Part shown: positions 24,597 to 36,000 of the stretch, piece after piece | Layout of the letters: each line of letters opens with the position of its first letter | How positions within the stretch are numbered: position 1 is the stretch's first letter | DNA from: Planoprotostelium fungivorum | Lineage: Eukaryota > Evosea > Variosea > Cavosteliida > Cavosteliaceae | DNA: 64,000 nucleotides | Assembly: GCA_003024175.1 (NCBI GenBank) | Contig: MDYQ01000599.1 | Coordinates: forward strand, 62,001 to 126,000 | Direction of reading: 5' to 3' | Translations under genes and position numbers: made by a program | Notes under the pieces: model-generated | The model's database searches: none | The model's input: the letters and a program-made list of their open reading frames with translations, nothing else | Told to the model about the DNA's origin: nothing

Positions 24597-25343
24597 CTAT
24601 TGACTCTGCATCTTCACGTTGTGTGTTCTCCTGTGGACCTCTTGTGATCGCGTGAGCTTGATGTCTTCAGACAGATTGCGGATCTCGCCGAGGGACTTCT
24701 CATGTTGGAGGAGGTGGGCGGAGTCCAAGACCTCTTTCACGACGAGGACGTTGCAGCTGGCATGTTCCATGCAGAATTTAGAGGTGGAGCCCATGAAAAC
24801 TCTGTGGGGGATCAGGATGGGTGGAGATAGGGATGGAGGTACCTCTTGATACGGCTAGAACCCTTTCTTCCCAGGACGAGGTAATCGATCTTTTTCTCCT
24901 CTACGGTCTGGCATAACATCTCTGATGGAAGATGAGGAGAAGGGATACGTCACGATGAGATCACCTCCGATGTGATTGGAATGAGCTAAGAGGAGATGGA
25001 ACTCGATCTGTTTACGATGAGTGTGTGATGATTTCATCTAAACCATCTGACCTTGTCGTGAATGCACAGCTGGGCGTATTCTTGTAATAGATTCGTGTAT
25101 GCTTTCTTTGTCTCTCCATCCACCGCTGAAAATGCATCTGAAGGTGTGAACACACCTGATCGAATGTGAGTATTTGTGTGATCGTCAAGTGATTTGATCA
25201 CCTCCAACCGCGAATGCAGGGTATTCTTGCATGACAGAGACCAGATAGAGGACATCTTCTGGATTTCTCATCAGCATTAAGGCGTTATAAAACGCAGCTT
25301 TGGAGTGATCTGAATGATCGAGAGCGACGAGTACGTTGACCAT
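24597..25343 (-). CDS. Universal stress protein (UspA family)
   Basis: The start MVNVLVALDHSDHSKAAFYN is the classic UspA first strand and helix. Later exons give EFHLLLAHSNHIGGD and the nucleotide-binding C-terminal signature DYLVLGRKG, IKRVFMGSTSKFCMEHASCN, VLVVK, which is the GxxG-x9-GS-[ST] ATP loop of the family. A C-terminal extension of about 40 residues (LDSAHLLQHEKSLGEIRNLS onward) is longer than the usual domain and predicted helical. USPs bind ATP or AMP and respond to stress; the substrate or partner is unknown. The gene converges on Miro with a 13-nt gap between stop codons, so the two transcripts must overlap in their 3' UTRs. No CTACAACG motif occurs in its introns. Confidence 0.85.
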
Positions 25344-25751
25344 GATGTTCGTGTCGTGTTGCGTGTGATCGATCTTTCTCTCCTCGCCAAAATTTAAATA
25401 TCTATGTACATTATTATTGTTTCCTTTTTAAAAAGACAACAGATGTGCAGCCATCGCCATGCATGAGATCACTTCCCACGGTTCCCCACAACGGATCTAT
25501 CCTGCCCACATTCAGCCACTTGAAGTCTGCTCCCTCGTTCGTTACATCCGCACGGCCAGCACTGAGTGGTGCGAGCCCTTCTTAGCGTTCAAAATCACGG
25601 TAGCTTACCGTGCATGGGCTATTTGTCATCTGATTGAGTGGAAGTGAGACGGTATAGATCCGCGGATGAACGTCAGTCACGTGACCAATAAGAGCTTTAC
25701 GGATAGAGAAGAATAAGGTCAAAAAAGAAGAGCCCACACAACTGCGCAAGT
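25344..25751. other. Divergent intergenic region between USP and GAF genes
   Basis: A 408-bp spacer between two start codons pointing apart, so it must contain both promoters. It is locally AT-rich at about 25395-25437. Short open frames exist, without domain content. No clear TATA or other defined element can be named. Confidence 0.5.
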
Positions 25752-26603
25752 ATGTCTCAGCCCGCACCATTACCATCGAACGAAGAGGCCAGGATGAGAT
25801 GTCTGAAGGAGCTATCGGTGAGCATGATTCGGAGCCATCAATCGATTCCGTCTGAATCATTTTCAGCTACTCGACACAGACCACGAGGATGTCTTTGACG
25901 GTATCTCACAGATCGCACAAAATATATTCAACGTTCCGATAGCTCTAATCACGTTGGTCGATGAGAATCGACAGTGGTTCAAGTCTTGCATCGGATTACC
26001 CGTCTCTGAGACGTGTGAGATCTTCTCCATCATCTTCAAAGACAGCCCTCTCTCAATCTAAACCATGTCCAGCACGAGATGATGCATTCTGTGCACACGC
26101 CATATTGAAACCAGATGACATTCTCGTCATTCCAGACACCGAGCTGGTGAGCGACATCGTCCTCTTAATTGTCTCTATAACTCCAATGCAGGACCCTCGC
26201 TTCGCAAACAATGCATTGGTCGTCGGTGAACCGTATATCCGATTCTACGCTGGAGCTCCCCTGGTCATCGATGGAGGAAATGCATTGGGCACCCTCTGCA
26301 TCATCGATCACGTCCCACGAGAGTTCTCAGAGTCAGAGAGGAACATTCTGAGAGAATACGCCAAATCGGTCGAATTGGTGAGTCATTCGACATCGTCACA
26401 TTGATTATCGCGATTGACTGGATCAGGCCATCGAGATGAGACAAGCATTGAAAGAAGCCATCGAATACGATCAGTCTACACCCGATCTGATGGCATCGTG
26501 GAGATCAGGTGGCGACAGCTTCAGTCGAGCCAACTCTCTATCGACATCTGTATCTTCTCTGATGAACTCACTGTCACTCTCACGATCCACAACATCCCTC
26601 TAG
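25752..26603 (+). CDS. GAF-domain protein of bacterial type
   Basis: After MSQPAPLPSNEEARMRCLKE the protein is almost entirely one GAF domain: SLLDTDHEDVFDGISQIAQN, IFNVPIALITLVDENRQWFK, SCIGLPVSETSRDDAFCAHA, DPRFANNALV, IRFYAGAPLVIDGGNALGTL and CIIDHVPREFSESERNILRE. This layout (LDTxxExxFDxIxxxAxxIF, RQWFKSxxGL, FCAHAI, DPRFAxNxLV, RFYAGAPL, LGTLCIID) is that of GAF sensors attached to bacterial histidine kinases and diguanylate cyclases. Here the domain is followed only by a helix and a Ser/Arg-rich tail (SRANSLSTSVSSLMNSLSLS), with no kinase. Introns split the gene (for example 26018-26071), so it is a resident gene. Bacterial ancestry is inferred from similarity. Ligand unknown; the tail may be phosphorylated. 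Confidence 0.8.
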
Positions 26604-26892
26604 TTTGCAATTTGTTATCATAAACAACGATTCTCTGTCGTCAGTTCGTCATCTTTTGTTGCAATGAACACCTGTGTCATCACCATCAGATCATCATCAG
26701 CGTGAGACGTCTTATTTATACAGTGATGATGACGACAATCGTAACCTCCGCTTGATGGTGTTGGTAACTCCTTCAAGACAATCTCTCATGGCCGATCTAG
26801 ATCGCGTTCGATAGTTACTTGTTCTTCTACAACACATGTAAAGCAGTATATAATCAAAATCAATTTCTGCGATCTTCGATCTGATCTCCAGC

Positions 26893-27997
26893 ATGATGTT
26901 GAGATTTACCTCCTCCGTTATCACAAATCAGACACGTTCTTTCATCAGACCTCAGAACATTTCGTTCAGAATCAACAGTCAGCTGCCAAGATGCAACTAC
27001 AGCACAAAAGAGGGGATCGAATTGAGGAAGGGAGACCTCATAGACAGAAAGGGCAAGGTCTTTGAAGTGAGGTATGTATGATTGGGGTTGCGATCTCTTC
27101 TCAAAAGATCAGAGCGGCACAAGAGTCTTCTGCTGGCAGAAGAGAGACATTCGTTCAAGTCGAGCTGTGGGACATCAAAAAGGGAGTGAAAGGTAATCCC
27201 TTTTTCCATTCAACATCCAACTGAAACATGCTCAGTGAACGATCGTTACAGAGCCTCCGATGTCATCGAAAGTGAGCCACATCTCTTACATCCATACGAA
27301 TCACCTTCATAATAATCATCGGATGAAACATCCTCTGAAATCAACAGTGGTCGAATTTGACGAGGCCGAATGCACGTTCGAAGGACCATCAGAAAATGGA
27401 AAGGGATACATCTTTAAAGATTCTGAGGGAGAGGTGCAGACGTCATCTCATATGCAGCTCACACAAGCAGGTGAAAACTGTAGGTCTCGATCTGTTGAAT
27501 AGCGATCAAGCTGGTTGGTTGAATGGTGAGTTTAGTCTCATTTTACTCTCCCATCACAACTCATCACATTACCTCTCATCTACTACCTCTCATCACATCA
27601 CATCTTCACTCCACCATCTCATCTCCACGACTGATGATCATCACAGTCGGTGATGAGATCCAACTCAGATCCTACAACGATCAAGTGTGTCCCCTCCATC
27701 TCCTCCCCACTCATCCCCTCCCCACTCATCCCCTCCCAGGTCGTCATAGTCGACATGCCTGAATTTGTCGACTGCGAAGTGTCAGAGGTGACAGAGATCA
27801 CAAAAGACTCGAAATCGAGCAAGAAGACAACGATCAACCTCACGAATGGTAAAGTCATCAAAGGTAAGTTTGACGACCGATGATGGACGTGCCGATGATG
27901 TGAAACAGGTCCCTCGTTCTGTAAACCAGGAGACATCATCTCGGTGAAGATATCAGATGCAACTTTCCACAAGGCGAACAAACCTGGCACGAAGTGA
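26893..27997 (+). CDS. efp: Mitochondrial elongation factor P
   Basis: The N-terminus (MMLRFTSSVITNQTRSFIRP) is a good mitochondrial presequence. The KOW-like domain follows: GIELRKGDLIDRKGKVFEV, then TFVQVELWDIKKGVKVNDRY and RASDVIE. Two OB domains come next (VVEFDEAECTFEGPSENGKG, then VDMPEFVDCEVSEV), ending with the EF-P C-terminal signature GDIISVKISDATFHKAN. EF-P binds ribosomes stalled on proline runs. In the tip loop, where bacterial EF-P has PGKGxAF with a modifiable Lys, this protein reads SSAGRRETF, so the Lys is replaced by Arg. The gene contains a Ser/Lys-rich insert before NLTNGKVIKG. The last exons are clear and end at TGA 27995-27997. Confidence 0.8.
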
Positions 27998-28278
27998 AAG
28001 AATAAAGAGGCGGACGCGATTTTATTCGAGAAGGCTGGTGACAATGACGTGAATGGAAGATCGAGCTCTTGTGACGTGCTGGTGAACGCGAGAGGTGCTG
28101 TGATGAAGATCATCGGCACTACATCATCTACGACATCGTCCATCAAGTGACGGAAGATGACGGTGAGAAGCTCGACATCGAATCAACAGGGTAAATATTC
28201 ATCCACATTTATTTAGACTTTTCGATACATCTCGAGCTCCTGCTCTTGGTGTTTGGTCACCGTGATGTGACCCTCTTC

Positions 28279-29397
28279 TTATTTGGTATACACTTTTCGC
28301 AGTGATTCGATCTTCATGTTGCAAATTGGACACTTGCCACTGAGCCTCTCTGAGCACATGTGACAGACGACAAGATGGGCGCATGGAAGTATGATGGTGT
28401 CGATCTTTCTATCCATGCATGTGACGCTGTCCGTCGTGTGAGAAACTTGAGCCGATGTATGAAGGACCCACCATTCGTTGAGAGATGACTTGGTCTCGGC
28501 TTGTTCTTCCATCTTTTTTAGAACAAGTTCAGATGCTTGGTCGGCGACTTTTCTACTCTTCGTCGAGAGGTCTTTGAGCTGCTCGATGGTCATGGACTTC
28601 ATCTGCTGCCCTTCCATAAATGAGAGATTCGACTGCAATGTGTTGACTTTACGTTCCAGTTCAGAGATGATCTACGCTTGATTAGACAAAACTAACATGG
28701 AGGAGGCGTACCTGCTGCTGCTTGTCTATCTCTTCTGAATATTTACGTGCGATAGTAAGATCTTGACCAGCGACTATGCTGAGCGAGTCATAGGTGGAAG
28801 AGCTGATCACTTGTCTCCTCTCTTCCTTCATAAACCCAAATCTTCCATCATGGATTAAAGTCCACAGAGAGGTCAGGTATAGCTTTCTGTTGTATGGAAA
28901 TGGTTCCCATTGTGGCTTACCGCACTCGACATCACGTGTAAAGTACTGCAAGAGATGAGCTATTAATCGCGGTGTGAGGTGATGTTGGTGGTACCTTATA
29001 TTCAATGTGCGTGTGTGAATCTAAACGGACCGAAGCGCTCCATGTAGGGAAACTCTGTGGCTCTGTCTTGAGAGGTACCGCTCTATCTACATTCCAATCT
29101 AACATTTCCATCACCATCTTTAACCTCCTCGTCTTCTCACCTCCAAGCGCAGGGCAATTACCAGTGACATATAGCTGCTCTCCAAACAGAGTCCTAGCAT
29201 TGATGTTGAAAATAACAGTACTGACGCCCTCCTTCTCTGCTCCACCCATGATGCTGCTGATCTCCCCACCGGTGATCGTCTCGATGACTGAGGTAGCCCC
29301 CTCTCGTTCCATAAACTTCTTCACGATGATGCTGCCTGCCGTTTGCTCTCCTCCAAATGCGCCGAATTTCCTCGGAATCCTTTCCATTGTCAGAAAC
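28279..29397 (-). CDS. CBM20 starch/glycogen-binding domain fused to a RING finger
   Basis: The minus-strand protein begins at or before the ATG at 29397 (MERIPRKFGAFGGEQTAG). It then has a CBM20 module: TVIFNINARTLFGEQLYVTG, CPALGG, WNVDRAVPLKTE, FPTWSASVRLDSHTHIEYKY, and finally PQWEPFPYNRKLYL. The family's GxxxLG, W..A..L, W...V.L.......EYKY and WE...NR elements are all visible. A coiled-coil region (MTIEQLKDLSTKSRKVADQA) leads to a C-terminal C3HC4 RING: ECVTCMDRKIDTIILPCAHL, then VVCHMCSERLSGKCPICN, completed by a 47-nt intron that supplies the first Cys. RING proteins of this type are E3 ubiquitin ligases. The fusion implies ubiquitylation at a glycogen or starch surface, by analogy with laforin-malin. 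The 5' end may extend upstream. Confidence 0.8.
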
Positions 29398-29982
29398 ACC
29401 CACAACGATCTTCTGGTTTTAGGGTTTACACCACATTGTATCGATTCCGTCGGGTTTTAGTATGACATAGATCCGTGGATTCACGCTCAGGTCACGGACG
29501 AAGAACAAGAATACCAGGAATGCTTCGTTGGTTTTAGTCCCGTCACACCTTCACATACATCCTGACAGTGAATGCGGTGATGTGATCGGACGTCTCATCC
29601 TCTGACGACTCCAGATCGAATCCATCATCTTCCTCCATGCGCAAACACGATATCACGTTACCTCCGGCTGGAGCTGACGTCACCGACGGACGATGTCTAT
29701 CCACACGATCGCGTTTCAAACAAGACGATACTCAGAAGAGCTCCTCATTGTGATGCATCCTCCGTCGTATGTATCGGACCGACATCACACGTATAGACGA
29801 TGAAGATGAGAACACGACAGACACCGGCAACGTCTTTATTTCCTCCCAACAGGCTGCCCCCTCTCTCCAGCACACCCATCGAACCATATCTCTCCTTCGA
29901 TAGATACATAAATAATCACTGTCCAAAACTAAAACTCCATCAGATCACACATCGTCTCCATCTTCATCTTCTTACCTTGTCT
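29398..29982. other. Spacer between two minus-strand genes
   Basis: This 585-bp interval lies upstream of the first ATG of the CBM20-RING gene and downstream of the kinase stop. It should hold the kinase 3' UTR and the CBM20-RING promoter, and perhaps a further 5' exon. No domain-bearing frame was seen. Isolated GGTTTTAG and TTTTAGGGTTT words occur near 29414 but not as an array. Confidence 0.4.
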
Positions 29983-32933
29983 CTACTCTCTCGGTTGTTG
30001 ATACATGGCAACGGAAGAATACTGTCTTCCTGTTTCTCTGAAGAAAGCTTGACCGAGCGGAAAGTCTTTATCGGGCAGGTTGTTCTTGCGGTATCGTTCC
30101 ACGGCTTCATTCAGAGAGCTAAACTCTGCATTCTCCAACAGAAAGATCTGAAGACGTCCGTCAGTTTCATCATGATATCACATGATTCCATCATCCGATC
30201 TGTAATGTGATGTGACGTCATCGACATCATCATCATCATCATCTCGATGGACGTTATCGAACGAAACACACCTGTCTCTTTCCTTCTTTCGTCGAGCTCA
30301 CTCTCATGTGCCAAACGCTGCCCTTCGCTGCGGCCGAAACGGTGTAGTGGCCGGGGTGGCTGGAAAATCGGACGAGAAACTGTCCCTCTTTCAACACTCT
30401 CGTCGTCTCATCGGCAGAGATGAAGCCGTGGAACCAGAGAGGTCGGACGATGAGAACAATTTCGGAGACGGTGTAAGAGCCGGGGGGAGCTTGTGAGTCG
30501 TTTTCCGTCGCGAGAGGTGAAAACCATTGTGAAAATTTTTTCCAAGTGGCGAGGGAGATCTACAACGAGGAAATGTCAGATGATGATGATGTGAGGGTGA
30601 TGGAGGGGGCACCTTTCCGTTTCCTTGCATGAGGAAGGACTCTAAGACGGAGAGGTCGGAACCTTGTGCACCCGTGACCTTCATCACCTTGTCCACGAAG
30701 GTATCCCACGCCGTAAATCCGCCCAAAAACACTTCGGCGATCTACAACGCGTCACTCATCATCACCATCATCGTCATCTCACCTGCTCTTCCAAAGACTT
30801 TGGAAGCTGCAATTCGGATGCCTGAGACTTGACCTTCTTCACCGTCCCCTCTATACTGGCAATCTGGATCTGCAGCTCGTGAAACGAAGGTCTCTGAGTC
30901 GGATCCGTCAGCCATGACTGTTCCATGAGGTTAGAGATGAGCCAACTCTGGCTCGCCGTCGGTCGTACTCCAGACTTGACCTTTCCCGCGTAAATCTTCC
31001 GAGAATTTTCTGAAGATTTTTCTCACCTTTTCTGAAACGACGGCAGAGAACGTCTCGTCGTCCCACGCACGCTGACGCGAGTACAATTCCCACATACTAC
31101 AACGAGTCAATTCGATTTTCCATCCTTTCCACTCACATGATGGCGAAAGAGTAGACGTCCACCTTCTCCGTGTGTTCAGGCTCGGGCAGCTCTGTCTACA
31201 ATGAGCCAAGGTCGCGAAATTTCGTGAAAATGTCGGACTCACCGGGTGCCGCGTAAGCGGGGGTGCCGTACACGGTCTGACCGTCGCCGGCAGTTCCGGG
31301 AGCATTTGAGAGTCCGAAATCACAAACTTTAATATTCACGCAATCAGGAGTTAATTCTGAGATCAATATGTTGGCAGGCTGTGACGTCATCAGCCAATGA
31401 AAGAAAAAGGAGAGAAGAAAAGAAGAAGAAAATGTTTTCACCTTGAGATCTCTGTGCCAGATGCCTTTGGAGTGAAGGAAAGTCATTCCCTTGGCTATAC
31501 CCAGGCAGATCTGAAGGATGAGGGGCTCGGTGAGAGCAAAGTCCTTGCGGTCGATGAGCTGGGGGAGGGTCAGGAGTGGCGGGTTGTAGACGGGGTCACC
31601 TTGGATAGATCGCCGCCCTTGACGTACTCGGTCACGAGGGATAGGGTGTTATTCTTCAGGCAGAAGCCGTACTACAACGAGTCAGATTTTCGTGGCGGGT
31701 TGTAGATCGACCCACCATGGTAACGATCTGTGGATGTCTCAGTTGTGACAGCAGGTCGATTTCCTTGTAGAACATGTCTAAATCCTGCTCTTCTTCCAAA
31801 CTAGACAACGCCTTCACGGCCACCTGTCTCTCTTATCAGCCTCTACCTGGTGTCATCTACAACGAGACAATCACCTGGGTGTTCGTCTGCCAGTAGCCGA
31901 TTCGGACGACACCGGAGGCACCTTCACCGACAGCTGATCCGTCTAAAATTCTCAGATCTTCTGCGTTGATCTCAGCGCCCCTCTCTTGCAGCTTGTAATG
32001 CATCGTCTGTTTCGTTGGCTTCGACATGCGCTGGAGATGGAATGAGATGGATGATGGATCGGTTGACGATGCATCGAGATGGAGAGACTCACCGCGAAGA
32101 TCTGAACCCATTCGCAGGTGGCATCGATGTCTTCACATTTGAACTGGACCATCTTGATGCCCTTCTTTGGATCGAGATCGGCTCCCGGATCTAATGTGAA
32201 ACATTTCGAGTCTGATTGGAAGACTTGATAACGCGACAAGTCCATGATGCTTCCCTTCTCTGTCTTTTTCTGTGAAACATGTGAGTGGAATGGAAAATGT
32301 GAAAACATAAGAGCCCACCGATTCTTCTTTGTACCAATAAAGCTTGCCGAAATCGATAACACAGTATCTCTTTCGCCATGCGGATCCGAATTTAGAGGTT
32401 CCTTTGATTTGCAGCCAACCGCTGCGATTGAGACCCTCTCTTGTGTTGACGTAAGAACCCGACGACTGTTCCAACTGTTAGCTCTTGTCGTGAAGGTGCG
32501 GCCATTTGAGAAGAACATCAGACTTCAAAACTTACTCCCGATATCGTCCTCTTTACCGACCCTGATTTCGCAGTGGCGATTGTTCCTGCGGGAACACGAG
32601 CATAACCTCCTGAAGAAGAGGGAGCTGAAGTATTGGGTGACGAATTCGATTGCAGCCATTGTTTCAGGAAAGACCTGACCTCTTGTTTGTCTAATTTTCT
32701 CGACCAGTGGTCCCCCTGCGAACCGTAAGACACAAAATGTTAAGAGATTGCAAACTCACGTCCCAACCCCATTTCTCCATGATGCTTCTCAGAGAAGTCA
32801 ATAGACTTCCTTGACACAGAGCCAAGAGAGATAGAAATGGTCCATCGAAGCTGGAAGGATTCTTCCCGGAGGATCGATAGAGAGAGTCCTCCAATGCACA
32901 TATCTCATCGACTCGTGCACGTATCTTGTCCAT
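29983..32933 (-). CDS. PH-kinase-SH2 signalling protein (SHK-like)
   Basis: Domains in order from the ATG at 32933: a helical N-terminus (LLALCQGSLLTSLRSIMEKW, then LDKQEVRSFLKQWLQSNSS); a PH domain (NRSGWLQIKGTSKFGSAWRK, RYCVIDFGKLYWYKEES); a protein kinase; and a C-terminal SH2 domain. The kinase shows the Gly loop GEGASGVVRIG, the Lys strand VAVKALSSLEEEQ, the catalytic loop HRDLKPANILI (split by an intron after K), KVCDFGLSN and GTPAYAAPE. HRDLKPAN is the Ser/Thr or TKL form, not the tyrosine-kinase AARN form. The SH2 reads WFHGFISADETTRVLKEGQF, then LVRFSSHPGHYTVSAAAKG, including the phosphotyrosine-binding Arg. Kinase followed by SH2 is the order of Dictyostelium SHK proteins; the N-terminal PH domain is additional. 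Many introns carry CTACAACG half-sites (31094, 31194, 31672, 31856). Confidence 0.75.
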
Positions 32934-33061
32934 GACTGTTGCACAGACCTGTAGCTGATCGCCTCCTCCTCCGAGTAAGAAAAGAACACACGAACCCGTA
33001 CTTTTTTATTTTTCCGTCTCAGGGCAAAAACTGCCACAGCTGACAGCCACGTTCTCTTTCT

Positions 33062-36000
33062 TCAGAACCCTTTCGCGTTCCTTTCTTCACCATCCATCCT
33101 CCAAGTCGGTCGTCTCTTGCACTGATTCAGAAGCTCTGTCGCTCTCGCGGCCGTGCTACCTCTCCCTGCCTCTCTCATCGCCTCCGCAATTTCGCTGGAG
33201 ACATTCAGTGGAAAATATTTCCGTTGAAAAAGCACTCACAAGAGCAAGGCCACATCCGTCAGACCAAACTTGACAGCTTCACGAAAAGCCTGCTCTGCCT
33301 CCACGATGTTTCCTGCCGATAGGCAAGTGAGAACGATTTGACCCCACACGTGTGGGTCTCTGAAGTTCTGAACGTTGGCTTCCTACGGTGAATCAATATG
33401 CATATTTCGCGGGCATACGCCAATCAAGAAGGAAATTTACCGCTAACGCTTCCAGAGCTTCGTGGTTGCTAGACAACCTCCTGCAGGCGATACCGGCTCC
33501 AAGCCATGAATAAGAACTACCTGCTGCTGTCAGATGTGACGCAAAGGGGGGTCACTCACCTGATCTCTCTGAAACTCTCAAATAAGCCGCCTTCGCGGCT
33601 ACGAAGTTGTCGCTGTCCAGATACGCCTGGCCCAGCTTCAAGCACAGATCTGTCTTCAGAATGCCTTGTTCGTTGTAGAGAGTTTCGGCCCTCTCGTAAG
33701 CTTCGATGACCTTCCTTAGCTCTCCCCCAGTTCCTCTGTAGGCGTCTCCAGCGATGCACCAAGCTTCCGCGTTCGTGGGCTCGGCGTTGATCGCGTTTTG
33801 AATCTGCTGCAGGGCTTCGGTGTGATCAGCCTTGTAGAGGAAGACCTTTGCAAAGAGGACGAAGAGGGTGATGGTGGGGCCCGAATGGACCAGTTCGCGA
33901 TTCAGCAAGAGCTCGGCGAGAGAGATGAACCTCTGTTCCAATAGATAGCGTGATACCATGATACTCAGAGGTTCCCGACTGTCATCTGAGGTGGCATCAG
34001 TGACGGGTTGCATCTCGCCGCATCACCTCGAACGTGAAGCTCTACGGCCTTCTTCCAATGGTCTCCCGCAGAAGAATGCCCCGCCTGCTCGTCCAACAAG
34101 CTCAATAAAGCCAGTGGTACTGGATTGGATGGCTCGATGACGTTAGCCTCCCTCAGGAACGTCTCCGCCTTATCTAACATCTTGGCTTGGAGGTTGATGA
34201 GCCCATACAGGAGGAGCGATGGTGCGTGGCGTGGCTCGGCGAGGGAGATCGCCTCTACGAGGAGCTCTTCCGCACGTGAAATGCTTCCCATGCGAAGGGC
34301 GAACTCGGCGTAGTCGTACCAGAGTTCTGGATCCCACTGACAAGCAGCGATCCTCTCTTGGTAGAATTTCGACGCGATCTCGTCACGACCTAGGACTTCG
34401 GCTTCTAATGCGGATCGCTTGAGAACCTGAGATGAATTAGAGGAGAGGGAGGGAAACGCCTTACCTCCGGCTCCATGGCCTGCGTGACACGTGATGGTAC
34501 TTTAGAAGGCCCGATCTTAGATTGGGAGAGGCGGTTGATCGCGATGTGAAGTTCGTCGATCAGGTAGACGTAAAGATCGCTCAGGAAATCTTCCATCTCT
34601 TCTCGGTTGGAAAATGCATTACGATGAAACTTCTATATACGGTTTAGAGTTGAAAATGAAGACAAGGAGACTGGGAGATGACTTACCTCTCTGACGATAC
34701 GGACGACTGCCTTCTTCAATTTCTCCTTGAACACGAAATACTTGCCAGAATGGTTCAGATTGAAGACGAATTTCTTCTTCCTCTCTTCTCTCGTTTCGGT
34801 CTCAGTTGGCTGCTGACCGAACAGGTTTGTGTACTCTGTGGCCAGTAGATTGATGATCTTCTTGATCTCCTCGTGGTACTCGTCGGTGGCTTCTTTCATC
34901 TGATAATAACGAGGAAGCACTCTCCTTCGCGGGATGAAGTCAGACACCTTCAACATGCTCTGTGGATGAATTAGAGTCAAGCATTCGATTCGATGGCTCA
35001 CTCTGGGGGTGGATGTCTTGTGATAAAAGGGTTTCGAGAAGCTGACGGAAGCTGTAACGTACGTCTGAGCGGCCTCGTACGGAGACTCCACCTCATCTGT
35101 TCACTGTCAGGAGCGATAATATCATAATATCTACCTAATTCCATGGTTAAGATGTGTTGGATGGAGTCCTTTGACTTTCTCGGTTTCGCTCTGCTGCTGT
35201 GTCTTGTCAGTTGATGACGAGATTTATCGTGTCATCGATGATCTGATCACCTGCTCGACTTCTTTGAAGATATCCCCTTTCGCGTCTCTCCTTCCATCTT
35301 TGCATCATTCTCGGACGGTTGTACCGACTCATCCTGCCACCGATCAGATCATGCGACGATGGCGTGATCTTCATCTCACATCAGCCTCGTTCTGTTTGAC
35401 CGACATCACGGGAAATCTACCCGATATCGACAGAGACCCAGGCTCGATCAACTGATGGAGATCGATAGAGAAGACACCCTTGTACCTGTGCGGTGATTCT
35501 TGTTTCTCCGCGACGTTCTTCAGCTGTCGTGTCAACTGGTAGGGTCAGAAAGTATCACAATGACAAGACACCACCTCGAACCCGAGAGACAACTCTCCCT
35601 TGGCCAACAATTCGATATATTTGGAGGACACAGAAGAGCTGATGAATCTACGAATGGTTTCACCCCACTGCACACAAGGTTTCGAGGACTCTTGTGCTTT
35701 CCAATATTGGATCTGGTCATTAGAAGCTGTTGGAAGATAGGGCATGTTCTCTGTCACGATCGTCACGATCGGTGGATGGACGGCATGTTGATGACAAAGA
35801 TGAGAGTCTCGTGATGATGGTGACATACCTTGCTCTGTGGGAACCACTTGTAGACCGTTCTCAGAGATAAAACGCATCGGACTTAAAAGGTCGACCTCGT
35901 TGTCTGATTGTACTTGATAGACGAAATGACTGTTTGTCACATCCGCTTGAGCACTCCTTCACTCGCGTCACCTTCGTACGTAATCGTACGTAATATTCCC

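Noticed and set aside
29410-29425. Telomere-like TTTAGGG sequence
   Set aside because: A single occurrence without tandem repetition, in an intergenic region between ordinary genes.
33660-33680. CTCTACAACGAACAAGG in CFAP70 as an intron motif copy
   Set aside because: It lies inside a conserved TPR exon and encodes LYNEQ. The short word occurs by chance in coding sequence.
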